From Micromonospora sp. WMMD1082 (lineage in GTDB: Bacteria > Actinomycetota > Actinomycetes > Mycobacteriales > Micromonosporaceae): 64,000 bases of DNA. Of the stretch, positions 61,210 through 64,000 are shown piece after piece. Every line of letters begins with the position of its first letter. Positions within the stretch are counted from its first letter, which is position 1. A program made the translations under genes and the position numbers. The stretch lies in NCBI RefSeq assembly GCF_029626175.1, contig NZ_JARUBM010000002.1:2294001-2358000 (forward strand), written 5' to 3'. The notes below the pieces were generated by a model. The model saw only the letters and a program-made list of their open reading frames with translations, had not been told where the DNA came from and ran no database searches.

Positions 61210-62748
61210 TCATCGCTGCAGTGTCAGCAGACCCGGCCGGTACGGCAGGAGACCGTAGTCGCCGCCGGAGCTGGGGGAACGTCCCTGGTAGAGCAACTGG
61301 AGGTTGCAGGCATTGACGGTCATGGTCTGGTCGGGGTTGCTGCGAATCAGCTCCCCGTGACTGATGTCGTTGGTCCAGGTGGCGCCGCTGTTGGCCTTGC
61401 CGGCGAAGGGGTTGCTCTCGGTTGCCGCCTGCGGTGTCCACGAGCCGCCCAGGCTGGTGGCGGTGAAGGAGCGGAAGTAGCGCCCCTGCGAGCCGATCGC
61501 CTCGACGAGCATGAGGTATCGGTCCTGGCCCTGGAGCTTGTAGACCTGGACCCCTTCGAACAGGTTGTTCGTCGTGTCGGTCATGATGATCGTGTAGTTC
61601 GCGCCAAAGCTGCCGGGGAAGTTGCCGATCGGCATGCTGGCCCGGTAGATCCTGCCGTTGTCCCCGGCGAAGAAGAGATACATGTTCGTGTCGTCGCCGA
61701 TGAGCGCCTGGTCGATGGGTCCGGTGCCGGAGTCGGAGATGCTACCGGTAAAGAGCGTCTGGTGCGCCGACCAGCTGTTCACATTGGCGGGATCGGTCGA
61801 CGTCCGGTAGGAGAAGGCGGGCCCACCCCACTGGTAGGCAAGCACCCAGACGTTGCGCGGGGCGAAGTAGAAGAGCGAGGGGGCGACGGCGGAGAACGGC
61901 ATCCTGTTCTGGCTGGCGGAGGCCATGTCGGACCAGTTCGTGAAGAGGCCGAAGTTCATCGAACCCCACGTCGTTCCCGTGTCGTGCGTCGTCGCGTAGA
62001 CGAGATGCCTGCCGTTGTAGGGGGCGTGGGTGAAGTCCTTCAGCGAGACCCATCCCGATGCCGGGTTCGCCAGCGATCCCGTCGAGGTCCAGCGGTACGT
62101 CGACGGCAGGTTGCACGTGCCGGTTGGCGGCGGCGTGGTGGGTGGTGGCGTGGTGGGGCTGGCCCCGCCGTCGACTCGGACGAGTTGCCACTGCTGGTGG
62201 CTGCCGTTGAAGTCGTCGTACTGCACGATGTTCCCCGCGTCGGCGGTCGAGGCGTTCTGCACCTCCACCACCTTGTTGCTGTTCCGGTTGATCAGTCGGA
62301 CGTAGCCACCGGCCGAGTCCGCCAGGCGGAACTGCTGGTTGGCCCCGTTGCCGTCGGTCCACTGCACGATGCTGGCACCGTTGGCGGTCGACCAGTTGTA
62401 GACGTCCAGCACCTTGCCGGACAGCCGCGACCGCAACCGGTAGTAGCCGCCACCCGAGTCCACGAACTGCCACTGCTGCTGGGTGCCGTTGTTCCGCGGC
62501 CACTGCACGATCCGGGCACCGTCGTTCGTGGCCAGGTTGTACACGTCCAGGGCCTTGCCGCTGTTGCGGTTGATCAGCACGTACCACGCGCTCGTGTCGA
62601 CCGTCGCCGCCGCAGCGGGCGTCGACACCGCCACCGCGGCGGCACCACCGGCCATCACCGCCGCCACGCCGGCGGCGCCGACGCGCACCCACCACCCACG
62701 CCGCCGCGCCGGTGGCGAGATCAATGGAGACCTACCAGAGACAAACAT
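61210..62748 (-). CDS. secreted ricin-B-lectin + GH62 alpha-L-arabinofuranosidase
   Basis: 512 residues. Signal peptide ([20 protein letters not shown] ... AVSTPAAA). Ricin-type CBM13 with three QxW-like repeats (about 50-180; [60 protein letters not shown]), a Thr/Pro linker, then GH62 (about 200-510): [75 protein letters not shown] and [18 protein letters not shown]. It cleaves arabinose side chains from arabinoxylan. Divergent from the GH30 gene. Confidence 0.92.
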   Translation of the reverse strand: MFVSGRSPLISPPARRRGWWVRVGAAGVAAVMAGGAAAVAVSTPAAAATVDTSAWYVLINRNSGKALDVYNLATNDGARIVQWPRNNGTQQQWQFVDSGGGYYRLRSRLSGKVLDVYNWSTANGASIVQWTDGNGANQQFRLADSAGGYVRLINRNSNKVVEVQNASTADAGNIVQYDDFNGSHQQWQLVRVDGGASPTTPPPTTPPPTGTCNLPSTYRWTSTGSLANPASGWVSLKDFTHAPYNGRHLVYATTHDTGTTWGSMNFGLFTNWSDMASASQNRMPFSAVAPSLFYFAPRNVWVLAYQWGGPAFSYRTSTDPANVNSWSAHQTLFTGSISDSGTGPIDQALIGDDTNMYLFFAGDNGRIYRASMPIGNFPGSFGANYTIIMTDTTNNLFEGVQVYKLQGQDRYLMLVEAIGSQGRYFRSFTATSLGGSWTPQAATESNPFAGKANSGATWTNDISHGELIRSNPDQTMTVNACNLQLLYQGRSPSSGGDYGLLPYRPGLLTLQR

Positions 62749-62854
62749 GATCCTCCTTCACTGACCAACAGCCGATCGGGCTACCCGAAGATCGGCACAC
62801 CTCGGTGCCCGACCGGCCACGCCTCGGCGTTAGCGGTGCGGAGCACTTGATAGC

Positions 62855-62862
62855 GTTAACAT
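62855..62862. promoter_or_regulatory. half-site GTTAACAT of the putative arabinoxylan operator
   Basis: GTTAACAT shares seven of eight bases with the half-site GATAACAT of the palindrome at 63034. One of three such sites in the GH62/GH30 divergent region. Confidence 0.35.
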
Positions 62863-62956
62863 AGACGCACGTGACATCCCGTGCCGTTCGAGGTCTGGCA
62901 TGATGCGGCCCGCCCGGTGAGCCGAAGACCTCGTCGCCCCGCCATCGACAGTGAGC

Positions 62957-62964
62957 GATAACAT
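62957..62964. promoter_or_regulatory. half-site GATAACAT of the putative arabinoxylan operator
   Basis: Identical to the reverse complement of the left half of the palindrome at 63034-63049. Lies midway between the two divergent genes. Confidence 0.35.
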
Positions 62965-63033
62965 GTCGTTCGTCAAGGCGTAACAACCGATCCAGCGTGG
63001 CTGGCCGGGTTGCGAGCACGTGGCGGCGGAGCT

Positions 63034-63049
63034 ATGTTATCGAGAACAT
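63034..63049. promoter_or_regulatory. 16-bp operator-like palindrome upstream of GH30
   Basis: ATGTTATC-GAGAACAT: seven of eight base pairs of the inverted repeat are complementary. LacI-family regulators bind such centrally CG-containing palindromes. It is 49 bp before the GH30 start. Confidence 0.5.
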
Positions 63050-63097
63050 TGACGTAGACCTATGCTCGATCGCCGTACCGCACCAGTGGAGTAGATC

Positions 63098-64000
63098 GTG
63101 AAGAAGGCCCAGATTCTGTTGGTGGCCGCGGCGACCGCATTGGTCACCGTGGCGGGAGCCGTGACCGCCCCGCCGCTGTCGGCTGCAACGCCTGACATCA
63201 CCGTCGACACCGCCTCGACGTACCAGACCATCGACGGGTTCGGGGCGGCAACCCCGATCTTCGACGGTTCCGGCAGCCCGTGGACGACCGGCGAAACTCA
63301 GACACTCGTCGGTCTGGGCCAAGGGCAACTCGGCCTGTCGATCGTGCGGACCGTGGTGTCGCCGGTATCGACCGAGTGGGGCCTGCACGCGAGCAGCCTG
63401 CAGACGGCCAAGTCCTACGGCTCCGATGTCAAGATTCTTGCCTCGCCCTGGACGGCTCCCGCCCACTTCAAGACGAACAACAGCAGGGTCGGCGGCGGCA
63501 AGCTCAGGACCGACTACTACGACGACTATGCCGAGCACCTCAACAGTTACGTGCAGTACATGAAGAACCAGGGCGTCACGATCGACGTGACCTCGGTTCA
63601 GAATGAGCCGGATTGGCACCCTGACTACGATTCGATGGACTGGACCGGCACCGAGTTGCGCAACTTCGTCCGCGACCATGGCGCCAAGGTCCGGGACACC
63701 CGGCTCATGGTCGCCGAGTCCCTGAGGTTCGCCCGCCAGTACTCCGACCCCACACTCCAGGACGCCACCGCGCGCAACAACATCGGCTACGTCGGCGGCC
63801 ACCTCTACGACGCCGAGAACAGTGGAAACCTGTCCCCCTACCCGCTCGCGGCGCAGTACGGCAAGAACCAGTGGATGACCGAGTGGAACCTGCACGCCGC
63901 CGACGGGAACGGTTCGAACATCTGGGGCAATCCCAGCAACGCGGCTGTCTGGAACGAGACCCTCGACGACATCATGCGGACCGTGCACAGGTCGATGGAG
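63098..64000 (+). CDS. GH30-family glycosidase (glucuronoxylanase-like), 3' truncated by window edge
   Basis: The frame from GTG 63098 (GGAG upstream) is open to the end of the window, 301 codons seen. Signal peptide (VKKAQILLVAAATALVTVAG...APPLSAAT). GH30 landmarks: STYQTIDGFGAATPIFDGSG, GLGQGQLGLSIVRTVVSP, KILASPWTAPAHFKTNN, VTSVQNEPDWHPDYDSMDW with the acid/base Glu (about 170), HLYDAENSGN, and NQWMTEWNLHAADGNG with the nucleophile Glu (about 260). Subfamily 8 cleaves glucuronoxylan. With GH62 it forms an arabinoxylan-degrading pair. Confidence 0.9.
   Translation, partial: MKKAQILLVAAATALVTVAGAVTAPPLSAATPDITVDTASTYQTIDGFGAATPIFDGSGSPWTTGETQTLVGLGQGQLGLSIVRTVVSPVSTEWGLHASSLQTAKSYGSDVKILASPWTAPAHFKTNNSRVGGGKLRTDYYDDYAEHLNSYVQYMKNQGVTIDVTSVQNEPDWHPDYDSMDWTGTELRNFVRDHGAKVRDTRLMVAESLRFARQYSDPTLQDATARNNIGYVGGHLYDAENSGNLSPYPLAAQYGKNQWMTEWNLHAADGNGSNIWGNPSNAAVWNETLDDIMRTVHRSME

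Larger units (their letters stand above)
62749..63097. other. divergent control region between GH62 and GH30 genes
   Basis: 349 bp with no gene. It holds a palindrome at 63034-63049 and half-sites at 62855 and 62957 (described separately). The starts of both divergent genes are within it or at its edges. Confidence 0.6.

Overview
The window looks like chromosome from a high-GC Gram-positive actinobacterium, most likely Micromonosporaceae (Micromonospora-like). Grounds: very high GC with G/C-ending third positions, frequent GTG starts, type VII secretion genes, a WhiB regulator, a CRP of the mycobacterial type, and secreted arabinoxylan enzymes carrying ricin-type lectin domains. The genus is inferred; no rRNA gene is present. 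No CRISPR array was seen.

Left part (1-20.9 kb) is conserved core. It holds the end of a GlxA-type regulator, then ggt-tilS-Zn protease-dacB facing ppa, then a type VII secretion block (eccD facing away from eccC-mycP) and a PAP2 phosphatase. A leftward run of marP, NUDIX, TlpA-like thioredoxin, nth, CapA and cbiZ faces crp. From memory, the order marP-NUDIX-TlpA-nth-crp and later MBL-RidA-DUF4177-ArsA-ArsA-whiB4-ponA2-phosphoesterase matches Mycobacterium tuberculosis Rv3671c-Rv3683.

The middle (21-39.8 kb) interrupts that conserved order. It contains a TetR-controlled, tightly overlapping acyl-CoA catabolic operon (AtuA-like protein, two acyl-CoA dehydrogenases, both subunits of a biotin-dependent acyl-CoA carboxylase), a Panacea/SocA-type putative toxin-antitoxin pair, a secreted tripeptidyl aminopeptidase, a membrane Ser/Thr kinase and a 1,207-residue cyclase-ATPase-TPR regulator. 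The conserved order resumes at 39.8-49.85 kb.

At 49.9 kb a tRNA-Pro(CGG) gene is the insertion site of a compact integrative element of about 8 kb, bounded by a perfect 46-bp direct repeat (49949-49994 and 57875-57920). A leftward operon (Cys-rich protein, 95-residue protein, rolling-circle-type Rep, Xis, Int) faces a GntR/UTRA regulator across a shared control region with two copies of a 14-bp palindrome. The cargo is an EamA transporter, a small alarmone synthetase with an overlapping 80-residue partner (candidate toxSAS toxin-antitoxin or phage-defence pair) and a small DUF6980-like protein. No FtsK/TraB-type transfer gene is present. Beyond the right repeat lie a decayed second integrase, a DUF1345 membrane protein and a third partial att with an integrase-tail-like stretch, so the site has been used repeatedly.

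The right end (59.8-64 kb) is a secreted carbohydrate-oxidising and arabinoxylan-degrading locus: a PQQ-type sugar dehydrogenase, a ricin-GH62 arabinofuranosidase and a GH30 glycosidase cut off by the window edge. These genes carry LacI-family-like operators upstream. Several genes across the window have a -10-like hexamer 6-7 nt before the start codon, which predicts leaderless mRNAs.
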